Notes: generated by a model not told the origin, from the sequence alone. DNA of 64,000 nucleotides from Tractidigestivibacter scatoligenes (GCF_001494635.1 NZ_LOJF01000001.1:62001-126000); one strand, 5' to 3'; counted from the stretch's first letter, positions 25,048-34,347 are shown. A program made the numbers and translations.

Positions 25048-25866
25048 CTACCTCACCGGACGGGGGCGCGGCATGTTCGCCATGTCCCAGTCGCCGTCAT
25101 CTTGCGCGGCAGCTTCCGGCTGGGGCTCCGGCGCAGGTTCCTCGGCGACGTCATCCGGCTCGTCGAGCTCGTCGTCTGTCACTGAAGAGTCACTCGGCGC
25201 GAGCGCAGGCGAGACAAGCGTGGACTCGGGGCTTGCGGTGGCCATGGGGTCTTCCGGCTCCTCGGCAGGAGCGGACTCCTCGGCGAACGGAGCCTCCTCG
25301 CTGGCGGACGGCTCGTCATCTGTCGAATCCTGCACGTCTTCTTGGATGGGTGCGTCCTGCTCGGCGCCCTCATCGCCCTCATCAACGGGACCAGAGACGC
25401 TTTGCACCAGGCCAACAATGCCATCGACAATGGCTTCAACGTCGGGCTTTGGCTCACCGCCGCCAGTGAATGCCCACTGCAGAATCCACGCGGCACTCGA
25501 GAGCGCCGACGTCACCAAAACGTCATCGGAGCAGGGGAACACCACGTCGAAGGCACGCTCGTTGCCGGCAACGGGATACGTACGCCCGCAGGTAATGTCA
25601 CCTGCGATGTTTGTACGTGCGAGAAGTTCAACGGTCATGTGCTCGAGCAGGTGGGCAAGCTCGGTGTGGCCCATGCAGTCACGAAAGAGTCGACCAGAGT
25701 CCCCCATGCATACGTGGTCTGCCAACTCGGGCATGAGATGGAAAACGCGTGCGGTGGCCTCAATGTCCTCACTGGTCATAAGCGGGGCATTGGGGGCAAT
25801 CTCCACGAGGGCGTCGAGATCCCTCGGCCCTACCGTGACCTTTTTGATTTCCACGAGCTGGGCCAT
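25048..25866 (-). CDS. Stand-alone cyanophycin-synthetase-like N-terminal domain protein
   Basis: A 272-aa protein. Residues about 45-145 match by eye the N-terminal domain of cyanophycin synthetase CphA: a LMPELADHVC segment, then HLLEHMTVELLARTNIAGD, CGRT and AFDVVFPCSDD (CphA has H-EHVALELQ-LAGM, GRTRET and YNVVFEY). The ATP-grasp and Mur-ligase domains of CphA are absent. Residues about 165-272 are an acidic Glu/Asp/Ser/Pro-rich tail, likely disordered. GGGGAG precedes ATG 25866. No cphA, cphB or arginine genes are near. The role is unknown. Confidence 0.8.
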   Translation of the reverse strand: MAQLVEIKKVTVGPRDLDALVEIAPNAPLMTSEDIEATARVFHLMPELADHVCMGDSGRLFRDCMGHTELAHLLEHMTVELLARTNIAGDITCGRTYPVAGNERAFDVVFPCSDDVLVTSALSSAAWILQWAFTGGGEPKPDVEAIVDGIVGLVQSVSGPVDEGDEGAEQDAPIQEDVQDSTDDEPSASEEAPFAEESAPAEEPEDPMATASPESTLVSPALAPSDSSVTDDELDEPDDVAEEPAPEPQPEAAAQDDGDWDMANMPRPRPVR

Positions 25867-26029
25867 CGTGCGGCTCCCCTTCTTTTGCGCCCGCATGTGC
25901 GGACAGGCGGTCAAGTCTAGGCTCCATTGTAGTTAAAACCCAGACTGAACCTTTGGTGCATGGCCGGACGGCGCATGCCGAGCGGCAGCGCGGGGCGGGG
26001 TCCGGTCAAGGCGCGGCCAAACGGTGCCC

Positions 26030-27538
26030 TTAGGCGCCTTGTTCCCCTTCTTCGCTGTGCGATTCGCCCGAGTCGCCCTTCTGTTGCGACTTTTCACGCA
26101 ATTTGGCGACGCGGGACTGAAGCAGCGCGGGTGGCACAGGCTTGTCGGCGGACTCGGCGGGCACGGCAGGGGCATCGCTCTTCTCGGGTGCCTTGTCCTT
26201 GTCGCCCTCGGAGTCGCTGGCCTGCTCACCTGTGCCTAGCCCCTCCTCTTCCGTAGGCTCCGGAGCCGTCACGCGCAGCATGGCAATGCGACGGCCTCGC
26301 ATGGACTGCACGCGGAAGGTGTAGCCGTCCTTGGTTATCACGTCACCGGGATGCGGGAGCTTGTCGGCCATGTCGGTGATGAAGCCGGCGATGGTCTCAT
26401 ACTCCTCGTTGTCCTCTACCGGCCAGCCAAGATCGATGGCGTCATCCAGCGAGAAGCGCCCGTCGACGAGCCACTCGCGGTCCGAGAGCTTGGTGAGGTA
26501 CTTGTTGTCTGGGTCGAACTCGTCCTCGATCTCGCCCACGATCTCCTCGACGATGTCCTCAATCGTAATGACGCCCGCCGTGCCACCGTACTCGTCCACC
26601 ACGATGACCATCTGATCGTGGCTCGACTGCATCTCGGAGAGCAGCGGGATGATGTCCTTGGTGTCGGGCACGAAGTCTGGCGTGCGCATGTGGCGCGAGA
26701 TCTTCTCGTCCCCACGGCCATCGTCGATGATGGGCGAGATGAGGTCCTTGATGTGGGCGATGCCCACTATGCGGTCGACGTTGCCGCGATAGATGGGGAT
26801 GCGGCTGAAGCCCGTGCGGCGCATAACGGAGAGCACCTCGTTGAGCGTGGCGTCCTCGCGCATGGCACACATGTCCACGCGCGGCACCATGACCTCGCGG
26901 GCAATGGTGTCACCCAGGTCGATGACCTCGTGGATCATCGACTTCTCCTCGTCGGAGAGCTCGTCGGAGTCGGTGACCATGTACTTAATCTCGTCCTCCG
27001 AGACCTCCTGGCGGTCCTCGGCGGACTTCACGTGGAGCAGGCGCGCGATGCCGTTGGCGCTCGCGGAGGTGAGCCAGATGAGCGGCTTTACAACACGCGA
27101 GAAGCCGCGCAAGAAGCCTGCGACGCGCTTGGAGACGCCCTCGGCGTCGGCCATGGCGATGCGCTTGGGCACAAGCTCGCCCACCACGATGGAGAAGTAC
27201 GACACGATGAGGGTGATGAGCACCGTGGCCAGACCGTTTGCGAGGCCAAGATCCATGCCAAAGCCCGAGAGCCACATGCCAAACGGCTCGGAGAGGCTGG
27301 TGGCTGCGAACGCGGACGAGAAGAAGCCAACAAGCGTGATTGCGACCTGGATGGCGGCGAGGAACTGCGTGGGGTCCTCAATCATGTCCGCAACGGTGGC
27401 CGCCCTTGCGTCACCCTCCTCGGCATCATGATCGAGCAGCACCTTCCGTGCGGTGGAAAGTGCCATCTCCGACATCGAGAAGTACCCGTTCACCAGGGTG
27501 AGCAGAAACGTGACGAGAATCGATAAGGCTATGTCCAT
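26030..27538 (-). CDS. CNNM/CorC-type hemolysin-family membrane protein with CBS domains
   Basis: A 502-aa protein: DUF21/CNNM transmembrane domain (about 1-190, three or four helices with NGYFSMSEMALSTARK and GELVPKRIA), paired CBS domains (about 215-335, VMVPRVDMCAM and FSRIPIYRGNVDRIVGI) and a CorC/HlyC C-terminal domain (about 345-430, DEYGGTAGVITIEDIVEEIVGEI). The family is linked to magnesium/cobalt export or resistance. The tail is acidic and disordered. ATG 27538 is used; AAGGAGGT lies 14 nt upstream, longer than ideal, and a GTG at 27568 is an alternative. Confidence 0.92.
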   Translation of the reverse strand: MDIALSILVTFLLTLVNGYFSMSEMALSTARKVLLDHDAEEGDARAATVADMIEDPTQFLAAIQVAITLVGFFSSAFAATSLSEPFGMWLSGFGMDLGLANGLATVLITLIVSYFSIVVGELVPKRIAMADAEGVSKRVAGFLRGFSRVVKPLIWLTSASANGIARLLHVKSAEDRQEVSEDEIKYMVTDSDELSDEEKSMIHEVIDLGDTIAREVMVPRVDMCAMREDATLNEVLSVMRRTGFSRIPIYRGNVDRIVGIAHIKDLISPIIDDGRGDEKISRHMRTPDFVPDTKDIIPLLSEMQSSHDQMVIVVDEYGGTAGVITIEDIVEEIVGEIEDEFDPDNKYLTKLSDREWLVDGRFSLDDAIDLGWPVEDNEEYETIAGFITDMADKLPHPGDVITKDGYTFRVQSMRGRRIAMLRVTAPEPTEEEGLGTGEQASDSEGDKDKAPEKSDAPAVPAESADKPVPPALLQSRVAKLREKSQQKGDSGESHSEEGEQGA

Positions 27539-27704
27539 GCGCGAGTGCGCAACCTCCTTGGACGACACGGGTGCGGCTGCGGGCCGGGTGGCGGCAGTCG
27601 CGGCTGCTATCTGATTCTATAAGAAATACCCACTGGGCGCGGCGCTACGCATGAGTCGTAACCCAATGGTTCGTATCGTCTTTATGCGTTCGCGAGGGCG
27701 CCAT

Positions 27705-29081
27705 ATGCGGCTGGTACGATGTGTGGCCCAAAGGCCGACCAGCGAAGGGAGCGCCGAGGCCGAAGACACCGACAGCACGCGGGATCTGCTTGACCCCATT
27801 CCCGACGTTGGCTGGGCGATGGAGATGGGAGACATCGAAGACGGACTTGGGCCCATATCGTATGACCAAGCAAGCACCAGCGTGGAGGTGGGACATACCA
27901 GCGTCATGCCTGTTGCTGCTCCCGGGGCCCTCATGGATGGCACGCAGCCCAGCCTTTATCGGAGAGGTTCTCCCAGTGCAGAGCACGGGTATGCGACATC
28001 CAGCGAAAACGGATATGCCGGGTATACCGGGAGGCCCAATGCGCGAGCTCAAAAGCCGAGGCGCCGCCCAAAACGGGCCCGGCACGGGTTTCTGAGCTTT
28101 ATTCTATGGCTGGTGATGCTCGCGTGCCTGGGGCTAATGGCAATCAGGTGCCTTCCGGCGTCGTACTCCGATGGTCGCGCGGTGCCGGAGCTTGTTTCGT
28201 TTGTGCCGGTGCTCTTTGTGCCGGTGCTTGCATGCCTGGTTCTGGCTGCGCTGTGGCGACGCCGGATTTTGTTCGTTGTGAGCGCAGCGGCTCTCGCAAC
28301 CATTGCCGTCTGGCACATCGGGTACTTTATCCCAACGTCGCGCGTGAGCTCTTCAGCGGTGACGAGTGTGCAGGCGTCGGCCTCTACCAGCGACAACGCC
28401 GCGCGCATCATGACGCTCAACACGTACAACGGAAACGCCTCAGCGGCAGAGATCATCGCCCTGGTCAAGAGCTACAACGTTGAGGTCCTCTGCCTGGAGG
28501 AGCTTACGGATGCCGAGGTGCAGGCGCTGAGCGCGGCGGGGCTCGATACTGTCCTGCCGTACCACGAGATTTCCGATGCGGCGTCAGAGATCAACAACGG
28601 AGGGCGCAACGGCATCTGGACGGCGGCGCCCATGTCGAATGTGTCCACCAACCTGCTCCCCATTAACACGAGCTCGATGCCAGCGGCCGATATTGTGATG
28701 GGTGGGACAACGGTGCGCATCGTGGCGGTGCACCCCAACTCGCCCGTACGCGGCGCTCAGAGCGAGTGGAGCCAGGGGCTTTCTGTCATACAGTCGCTTT
28801 CTGGGTACAACCACGCCTACCTGCTGTGCGGTGACTTCAACTCGACGTGGGATCACGCGCGCTTCCGCGAGCTTCTTGGTGACACGTTTGTGGATGCCGG
28901 GGAACAGAGCGGACAGGGGTTCTACATGACGTACCCCTCAAGCGGCAAAGTTCCCTCGCTCATCGAGATCGACCACTTTGTGTATTCGAAGTCCTCGGGC
29001 ATTGTGGTGAGCAACCTTGAAGCGGTGGCTGTCAGTGGAGCGGACCACCGAGCGCTGATAGGAATCCTCGAAGCGTCCTAG
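27705..29081 (+). CDS. Membrane-anchored endonuclease/exonuclease/phosphatase (EEP) family protein
   Basis: A protein of 458 aa (476 if begun at ATG 27651). A disordered N-terminus is followed by three hydrophobic helices (about residues 110-205 of the longer form) and an extracytoplasmic EEP domain. EEP motifs are MTLNTYNGNA, CLEELTDAEV, VAVHPNSP, LLCGDFNSTWDH and IDHFVYS with GADHRALIG. Related mycobacterial and actinobacterial proteins share the layout; the substrate (nucleic acid, phospholipid or inositol phosphate) is not clear. Start 27705 is favoured by GAGGG 6 nt upstream; ATG 27651 has no SD but a TATAAG box lies 20 bp before it. Confidence 0.85.
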   Translation: MRLVRCVAQRPTSEGSAEAEDTDSTRDLLDPIPDVGWAMEMGDIEDGLGPISYDQASTSVEVGHTSVMPVAAPGALMDGTQPSLYRRGSPSAEHGYATSSENGYAGYTGRPNARAQKPRRRPKRARHGFLSFILWLVMLACLGLMAIRCLPASYSDGRAVPELVSFVPVLFVPVLACLVLAALWRRRILFVVSAAALATIAVWHIGYFIPTSRVSSSAVTSVQASASTSDNAARIMTLNTYNGNASAAEIIALVKSYNVEVLCLEELTDAEVQALSAAGLDTVLPYHEISDAASEINNGGRNGIWTAAPMSNVSTNLLPINTSSMPAADIVMGGTTVRIVAVHPNSPVRGAQSEWSQGLSVIQSLSGYNHAYLLCGDFNSTWDHARFRELLGDTFVDAGEQSGQGFYMTYPSSGKVPSLIEIDHFVYSKSSGIVVSNLEAVAVSGADHRALIGILEAS

Positions 29082-29136
29082 GGCGGGGCACCCCAGGTGC
29101 CCCGCCCCCTCCCGCGCAACGCGCGGGAGGGGTTTT
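29081..29136 (+). terminator. Tandem terminator hairpins after the EEP gene
   Basis: GGGCGGGGCAC/GTGCCCCGCCC (29081-29107) overlaps a second stem CCCCTCCCGCGC/GCGCGGGAGGGG (29106-29132) followed by TTTT. The first overlaps the stop codon. The two stems share bases and may be mutually exclusive. Confidence 0.75.
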
Positions 29137-29379
29137 GCATCGAACTCGGCTCTGTTACACAAAAATTGAGTTATTTGCGCCGAACTGCCCTACGTTACAC
29201 GTAGTTTCTGGGCAACCCCAAGTAGTGATTGGGCAGCAGCCACAACATATTGTGTTTATCGAAGTATTTGCCACAATATGCATACTCTAATACCTCGCAC
29301 TGTCCCAAATACACGTGTAACGAGAGGCAGTTCGGCGCACAAACTCGGGATTTTGCGTAACGGAGCCGAGTTCGATGCA
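29136..29379. repeat. Large imperfect palindrome (arms 79 nt, spacer 86 nt), family E
   Basis: Left arm 29136-29214 begins TGCATCGAACTCGGCTCTGT and is the imperfect complement of 29301-29379, including blocks GCGCCGAACTGCC and GTTACACGT. The spacer contains CACAACATATTGTG and CACAATATG. The right arm ends 9 bp after the stop codon of the Vsr-like gene. This is the largest dyad in the window and fills the gap between the EEP gene and that gene. Confidence 0.85.
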
Positions 29380-29388
29380 TCGGCGACC

Positions 29389-30363
29389 TTAGCCGAACAG
29401 CCGACGCAAGAGCATCGACCTAAGCGCTGCCTCCCGCGCGCTCAGCGGCTTTCTCCGATAGCCCAACCGCCGCTCAAGCTGCGAGGTCAACGCATTGAGC
29501 GCAACCTCATCGCTGGTAATGCCATTTGTCACAACCAGAGGTTTGTAACCCACTGACTCAAGCGCGCTCCTTCGACGTTCGTCCTTGGTCTTCTGCTTCG
29601 AATTTAGGTGCGTAAGATCGCTGTCGTACTCAACTGTTACGCGTTTGCATTCCCAGAGAAAATCTGGCTTCACTTGATCCTGGCCAGCAAGTTCCCTTTG
29701 CTCGCCCACCAGTTCAATGGGTTGGTTCATCTCAAAACCTCTAAGCTCAGCACCACCGCGACGCCTTGAAAGATTGAAGTACACCGCCAAAGCCGTCTCA
29801 CGAGGTGAATTGGAGTTTGCGACGGCAAGTTCAAGAGCAGAGTCTGCCCGGATTGAGCCTCGAACTCCCAGCGCCTTTGAGGCACGGATATACTTCGTCA
29901 GCTCCCCATACGTGATCAACGGGGCAAGATCGACATCCCATCCCTTTTCCAGCTGGTCAGAGAGTCCGTAAGTGCCAAGCATTTCCATGGCAACCATCGC
30001 AAGCTCAACGTCATCCCAGATGCTTGCCAGCTGAACCAGAACCGCGGGCATTCGGTATATGTACATCCGCTCGTCGACCCTGAATAGCCCCTCGCCAACC
30101 GCCGGCCCGGCCCATCGGTGATCCCTGATAAGCGGGCAGTTATGCCGAGCGTCTCTCTCACCAATAACGACATCCAGCGGTCCGTCGCAGCAGCAGATTT
30201 CCAGCGCCCTGCGTGCCCGCTCCGTTAACGTCAAGTTCCCCGCGCCGAACACCACACCAGGCTCCTCCTGTGCCGCCGCGTCACGATTTACCAGCTGTGC
30301 CACTCGCGCCGACCGCCAGAAGCTAAGCGCTGACTCAAACCCAATAACCAGACGCGTACCCAT
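29389..30363 (-). CDS. Vsr/DUF559-like fold protein, unknown function
   Basis: A 324-aa protein. The N-terminal two thirds are unassigned. The C-terminal part (about 215-300) has the pattern of Vsr-like PD-(D/E)XK domains: KPDFLWECKRVTVEYDSDLTH, then RRRSALESVGYKPLVVT. The protein at 43356-44372 has the matching FRVDYVW, GELDGAAKY and RRESRLTLYGASIMRF. GGGGGTG precedes ATG 30363. Codon use looks less GC-biased than neighbours, suggesting transfer. Such genes are often labelled endonuclease-domain or AbiEi-type proteins; activity is not proven and the catalytic residues are only partly recognisable. Confidence 0.7.
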   Translation of the reverse strand: MGTRLVIGFESALSFWRSARVAQLVNRDAAAQEEPGVVFGAGNLTLTERARRALEICCCDGPLDVVIGERDARHNCPLIRDHRWAGPAVGEGLFRVDERMYIYRMPAVLVQLASIWDDVELAMVAMEMLGTYGLSDQLEKGWDVDLAPLITYGELTKYIRASKALGVRGSIRADSALELAVANSNSPRETALAVYFNLSRRRGGAELRGFEMNQPIELVGEQRELAGQDQVKPDFLWECKRVTVEYDSDLTHLNSKQKTKDERRRSALESVGYKPLVVTNGITSDEVALNALTSQLERRLGYRRKPLSAREAALRSMLLRRLFG

Positions 30364-30431
30364 GCACCGTCACCCCCTGAACCTAGATAGGAAGCCGTCA
30401 GCCACGTGCAAGACTTCCTCGGAAGACGAAC

Positions 30432-30456
30432 GAGGCCGGCTCATAGAGCCGGCCTC
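30432..30456 (-). terminator. Hairpin after the EF-G-like gene
   Basis: GAGGCCGGCTC and GAGCCGGCCTC form an 11-bp stem with a 3-nt loop, 45 bp past the EF-G-like stop. The downstream sequence on the minus strand (GTTCGTCTTCC) is only mildly T-rich. Confidence 0.5.
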
Positions 30457-30500
30457 GATACCACTATGTACCTGGCAGAACGCCAAGCGTATCCCTACAA

Positions 30501-32576
30501 CTACTTCTCGCCGGCGGCGCGCTTCTCGGCGTACTCGGCAGCGAGCTTTGCCTGAATGTCATGCGGCACCTGCTCGTAGCCCGAGAGTTCCATCTCGAAC
30601 TCGCCCGTGCCGCGCGAGAGCGAGCGCAGGCGCGTGGCGTAGTCTGTAACCTCGGCGTACGGGATGGTTGCCTCAATCGTGGTCTCGCCGCTCGCGGCGC
30701 CCGTGCCAGCAGACATACCCTCGACACGCCCGCGCGAGGCGGAGACGTCGCCCATCACGGAGCCGGCGTAGCTGTCCGGCACGGTAATGCGCAGGTGTGC
30801 CATGGGCTCGAGAAGCACCGGCTCAGCCTGGGCAACGGCCTTCTGGAAGCCGATACGCGCCGCCGTCTTGAAGGCCATCTCGTTGGAGTCCACGGGGTGG
30901 TACGAGCCGTCGTAAACGGCAACCTTAACGTCAATCATGGGGTAGCCGGCAAGCACGCCTTCGCGCATGGTCTCCTGCACGCCCTTGTCGATGGCGGGGA
31001 TGAAGCCGCGCGGAATGTGCCCGCCCACGACCTCGTCAACAAACTCGTAGCCGTTGCCGGGGTTGGGCTCGATGCGCAGCCAGCAGTCTCCGTACTGGCC
31101 GGCACCACCAGTCTGCTTCTTGTGACGGCCCTGCGCAGAGGCGACACGACGGATGGTCTCGCGATACGGGATGCGCAGAGCCACGGTGTGCGCCGTCACG
31201 CCCGCACGATCCTCGAGGCGATCAAGCAGCACGCTCACCTGCGCTTCGCCGATAGCGGAGATGACCGTCTGGCCGGTGTCCTCGTCGCGCTCAACCTTAA
31301 GCGTGGGATCGGCGTCGGCGGCCTTCTCGAGAAATGCGTACAGCTTGCCCTCGGTGCCACGCTTATCAGGCTCGATGGCGATTCGGTAGAGCGAGTTGGG
31401 GAAGCGGAACGCCGCAGCCTCGACCTTACCGGTAACGGAGAGCGTGTCACCCGTCATTGCCTCGAGCTTGGGTACCACCACGATGTCGCCGGCCGCTGCA
31501 GACTGAACTTCCTCGGTCTCGCGACCGCACATGAGGTAAAGGTGCCCCAGTCGCTCGGTCTTGCGCGTACGCGCGTTGGTGAGCTCGATGCCCGGCGTCA
31601 GCGTGCCCGCCAGCACCTTGAGGAAGGAGAGCCGCCCGTTCTGCGGGTCGTTGAGACTCTTGAAGGCAAAGGCAACGGGGCGGTCATCGTCCGGCGAGAT
31701 GTCAAGCTGCTCGCCGTTGACCAGCGGGATGCGCCCAAAGTCCGCCATCGTGGGGAACCAGCCAACGATGGCGTCCATAAGCGAGAAGAGGCCCTCCTCG
31801 CGCACGCAAGAACCAGCAAAGACGGGGACAAACACGCGCTCGGCCATGGCCTTGCCGAGAAGCCCCTCGAGCTCGGCCTGGGTGATTTCGCCGCCCTCGA
31901 GGTAACGCATCATGAGCTCGTCATCGGCCTCGACCACAAGCTCGGTAAGGCTGGCGCGCGCCTCGTCGGCGGCGTCCTTGTACTCGGCCGGAACGTCGGT
32001 CACCACGGGCTTGCCGCCCTCGAGGTGGCGCGCCTTCATGTGAACCACGTCGATGACGCCACCAAACGCGTCGCCGGTGCCCATGGGAATGGTGACGGCG
32101 CCCAGATTGTTGCCGTAGTGCTCGCGCAGCCCCTCGAGCGTCACGTCGTAGTCTGCGTCCGGCCTATCGCAGCGGTTCACGAAGATGGCGCGCGCGAGCG
32201 AGAGGTTCTCGGCGGCGTACCACAGGCGCGTGGTCACGGTGCCAAGGCCGCCTGCCGCGTCAACCACGAAGAGCGCCGTCTCGCACGCGCTCATGGCTGC
32301 ATAGGCATCGCCGACAAAGTCCGGATAGCAGGGCGCGTCAAGCACGTTGATGCGAGTGTTCCCCCAGACGACGGGGGCAATGGTGGTGGAGATGGAGAAG
32401 CCGCGTTCGCCCTCCTCCGCGTCGTAATCCAGCGTGGGCTTGGTGCCGGCGTGACCGCCCAGGCGGGTCGTCTTGCCCGTCAGGTGCAGCATGGCCTCGG
32501 CCAGCATGGTCTTGCCCACGCCGCCTTGGCCCACAAGGACTACGTTCTTGACCTTCTCAGTGCCCGTTGTAGCCAT
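30501..32576 (-). CDS. Elongation factor G-like GTPase (EF-G2 type)
   Basis: A 691-aa translational GTPase with all five EF-G domains but a divergent G domain. The P-loop is GQGGVGKT, switch I has RGFSIST instead of RGITI, G3 is DAPCYPDF instead of DTPGHVDF so the catalytic His is Tyr, and G4 is NRCD instead of NKMD. Domain IV (about 480-600) keeps QTGGAGQYGD and IPRGFIPAIDKG. Such paralogues occur in Actinobacteria as EF-G-like FusA2 and may act in ribosome recycling or stress rather than routine translocation. GAGGAGGAACC precedes ATG 32576; 29 upstream codons are dropped. Confidence 0.9.
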   Translation of the reverse strand: MATTGTEKVKNVVLVGQGGVGKTMLAEAMLHLTGKTTRLGGHAGTKPTLDYDAEEGERGFSISTTIAPVVWGNTRINVLDAPCYPDFVGDAYAAMSACETALFVVDAAGGLGTVTTRLWYAAENLSLARAIFVNRCDRPDADYDVTLEGLREHYGNNLGAVTIPMGTGDAFGGVIDVVHMKARHLEGGKPVVTDVPAEYKDAADEARASLTELVVEADDELMMRYLEGGEITQAELEGLLGKAMAERVFVPVFAGSCVREEGLFSLMDAIVGWFPTMADFGRIPLVNGEQLDISPDDDRPVAFAFKSLNDPQNGRLSFLKVLAGTLTPGIELTNARTRKTERLGHLYLMCGRETEEVQSAAAGDIVVVPKLEAMTGDTLSVTGKVEAAAFRFPNSLYRIAIEPDKRGTEGKLYAFLEKAADADPTLKVERDEDTGQTVISAIGEAQVSVLLDRLEDRAGVTAHTVALRIPYRETIRRVASAQGRHKKQTGGAGQYGDCWLRIEPNPGNGYEFVDEVVGGHIPRGFIPAIDKGVQETMREGVLAGYPMIDVKVAVYDGSYHPVDSNEMAFKTAARIGFQKAVAQAEPVLLEPMAHLRITVPDSYAGSVMGDVSASRGRVEGMSAGTGAASGETTIEATIPYAEVTDYATRLRSLSRGTGEFEMELSGYEQVPHDIQAKLAAEYAEKRAAGEK

Positions 32577-32800
32577 GGTTCCTCCTCGAGCCGCATGCCA
32601 GGGCGGCATCGCCGAGGAGAAGCGCAACGGCGAAGCCACCGTGCCTTTGTCACTGCGCGGCATCTGCCGCGCGTTGGATTCACCTTACCCGCGCGAGCTG
32701 AGACGGATTCGCACGCATCGGGCAGCGTGGGCGCATGCGCCGCAGGCGCGATGCCGCAGGCGAGAAGAACCGCGCCTGCGCGGCCCCAGCCGCCGCGCCG

Positions 32801-32840
32801 CAACAAAAAAAGAAGCCCCGGGCACGAAGCCCGGGGCCAG
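32801..32840 (-). terminator. Rho-independent terminator of the radical SAM gene
   Basis: GCCCCGGG-CACGAAG-CCCGGGGC forms the stem, and on the minus strand it is followed by TTCTTTTTTTG. It lies just beyond the stop at 32875. Confidence 0.88.
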
Positions 32841-32874
32841 CGATCACAATGCGCGAGAAGCAAACCAGCCGCAG

Positions 32875-34347
32875 CTAGCCCTGCTTGACGGCCTCCTCGG
32901 CCTTGGCGTCCTCCTCGGCGATGAGCTTTGCCTTGAGGGAGATCTTCTCGTTGGACATCTTGTCCGCGTAGATCTTCTTGCCGGTGGGGTGCTCCTCAAG
33001 CCACAGGCGCTCGGCCTCGGGTGCCCACTTCTCGGCGTAGGGCGTGGTGCGGGCGCAAAGGTGGTCGACGTCCTCCGGCGAGATGTACTCCGTGGACTTG
33101 GCGTCTGCCGCGTGCACGATTTTGGGCAGCATCTCGGGGTTCTCGAGCATGGGGCAAGGACGCAGCATGTTGTCGTTCCAGGGGTAGTTCTCGCGATAGG
33201 CCTGGAAGACGGGCTGACGCAGGCAGTCGAGAAGGTCCTGGTCCTTGATGTTGGCGTTGGAGTAGTGGATGAAGACGCACGGCTCCACGTCGCCCTTGGC
33301 GTTAATGTGGCAGAACACGCGGCCGCCGGCGATGCAGCCGCCAACATACTCGCCGTCGTTCTGGAAGTCCATCGCAAAGATGGGCTTGCCGCCGGTGATG
33401 CCGCGCACCTCGCGGATGCGGTGCAGCATGTACTCGCGCTGCTCGACGGTGGGCATGAGGTCGGCGTTTGCGCCCTCGCCCACGGGCATGTAGTGGAAGT
33501 ACCAGGCCCAACGGGCACCTTTGCTGATGATGAGGTCGAGGTACTCGTCGGACGTGACGGTCTCGGTGTTGGCGCGGGTGTAGGCCGTGGAGGTACCAAA
33601 GAGCAGGCCGTTCTTGTGGAGAAGGTCCATGGCGCGCATGACCTCGTCATAGGAGCCGTCGCCGCGGCGCGCGTCGTTGGTGTCCTCGTAGCCCTCGAGC
33701 GAGATGGAGAACACGATGTTGCCCAGGCGCTTGACCTCGTCGCAGAACGGCTGGTCAATGAGGGACGCATTGGTGAAGATGTTGAAGAGGCAGTCGTTGT
33801 GCTCCTCGGCGAGGCGCAGGACGTCCTTCTTGCGCACCAGGGGCTCGCCGCCGGTCAGCATGTAGAGGTGGCAGCCAAGCTCGGAGCCCTGCGTGATGAT
33901 CTTGTCGCACTCCTCATACGTGAGGTTCTGCCACTTCTCGTAGTCAGCAGACCAGCAGCCAATGCAGTGCTTGTTGCAGGCGCTGGTGGGGTCAAAGATG
34001 ATAATCCGGGGCACGTTGCACTGGTACTTGTCGGCATTGGCCGTGGTGTTGCGCAGACCGCGGAAGGCAGCCTCGTAGCCGCCGTTGAGCACGACGGTCT
34101 TGAGCACGTGCGGGTCGGTCTCGTCGATGACGCTCCAGAGGAACTGCTCCCACTTGGAGCCGGGGTAGAGACCCGCCTTCAGGCCGCGCGTGACGCCGGG
34201 GGCGGTGTCCTTGAGCAGGTTGCCGGCCATGTTGATGAGCTTGTCGAGGTTCTTCTCGCGATCATCGCCAGAGGCGGCCTTGATGATCTGGTCGAGCGCG
34301 ACGCTGAACGCCTTGCGCTCTGCCGCGTGAGCAATCTTTGACTGCAT
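32875..34347 (-). CDS. Radical SAM protein with SPASM-like C-terminal region
   Basis: A 490-aa radical SAM enzyme. The [4Fe-4S] motif is CNKHCIGC (C124, C128, C131), followed by the GGEP motif in MLTGGEPLVRK and further SAM-barrel strands (NIFTNASLID, FSISLEGYED). Later cysteines in GGCIAGGRVFCHINAKGDVEPC suggest an auxiliary-cluster SPASM/twitch region. A 110-residue N-terminal helical extension is present. AAGGGAGCACGTA precedes ATG 34347. Neighbours do not reveal a substrate; related proteins are generic radical SAM/SPASM enzymes of coriobacteria and clostridia. Confidence 0.88.
   Translation of the reverse strand: MQSKIAHAAERKAFSVALDQIIKAASGDDREKNLDKLINMAGNLLKDTAPGVTRGLKAGLYPGSKWEQFLWSVIDETDPHVLKTVVLNGGYEAAFRGLRNTTANADKYQCNVPRIIIFDPTSACNKHCIGCWSADYEKWQNLTYEECDKIITQGSELGCHLYMLTGGEPLVRKKDVLRLAEEHNDCLFNIFTNASLIDQPFCDEVKRLGNIVFSISLEGYEDTNDARRGDGSYDEVMRAMDLLHKNGLLFGTSTAYTRANTETVTSDEYLDLIISKGARWAWYFHYMPVGEGANADLMPTVEQREYMLHRIREVRGITGGKPIFAMDFQNDGEYVGGCIAGGRVFCHINAKGDVEPCVFIHYSNANIKDQDLLDCLRQPVFQAYRENYPWNDNMLRPCPMLENPEMLPKIVHAADAKSTEYISPEDVDHLCARTTPYAEKWAPEAERLWLEEHPTGKKIYADKMSNEKISLKAKLIAEEDAKAEEAVKQG

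Noticed and set aside
29136-29379. Integron attC site
   Set aside because: No paired RYYYAAC and GTTRRRY core sites and no integrase nearby.
30561-32888. 775-codon plus-strand frame antisense to the EF-G-like gene
   Set aside because: A shadow of the GTPase gene; no start signal and no recognisable domain.
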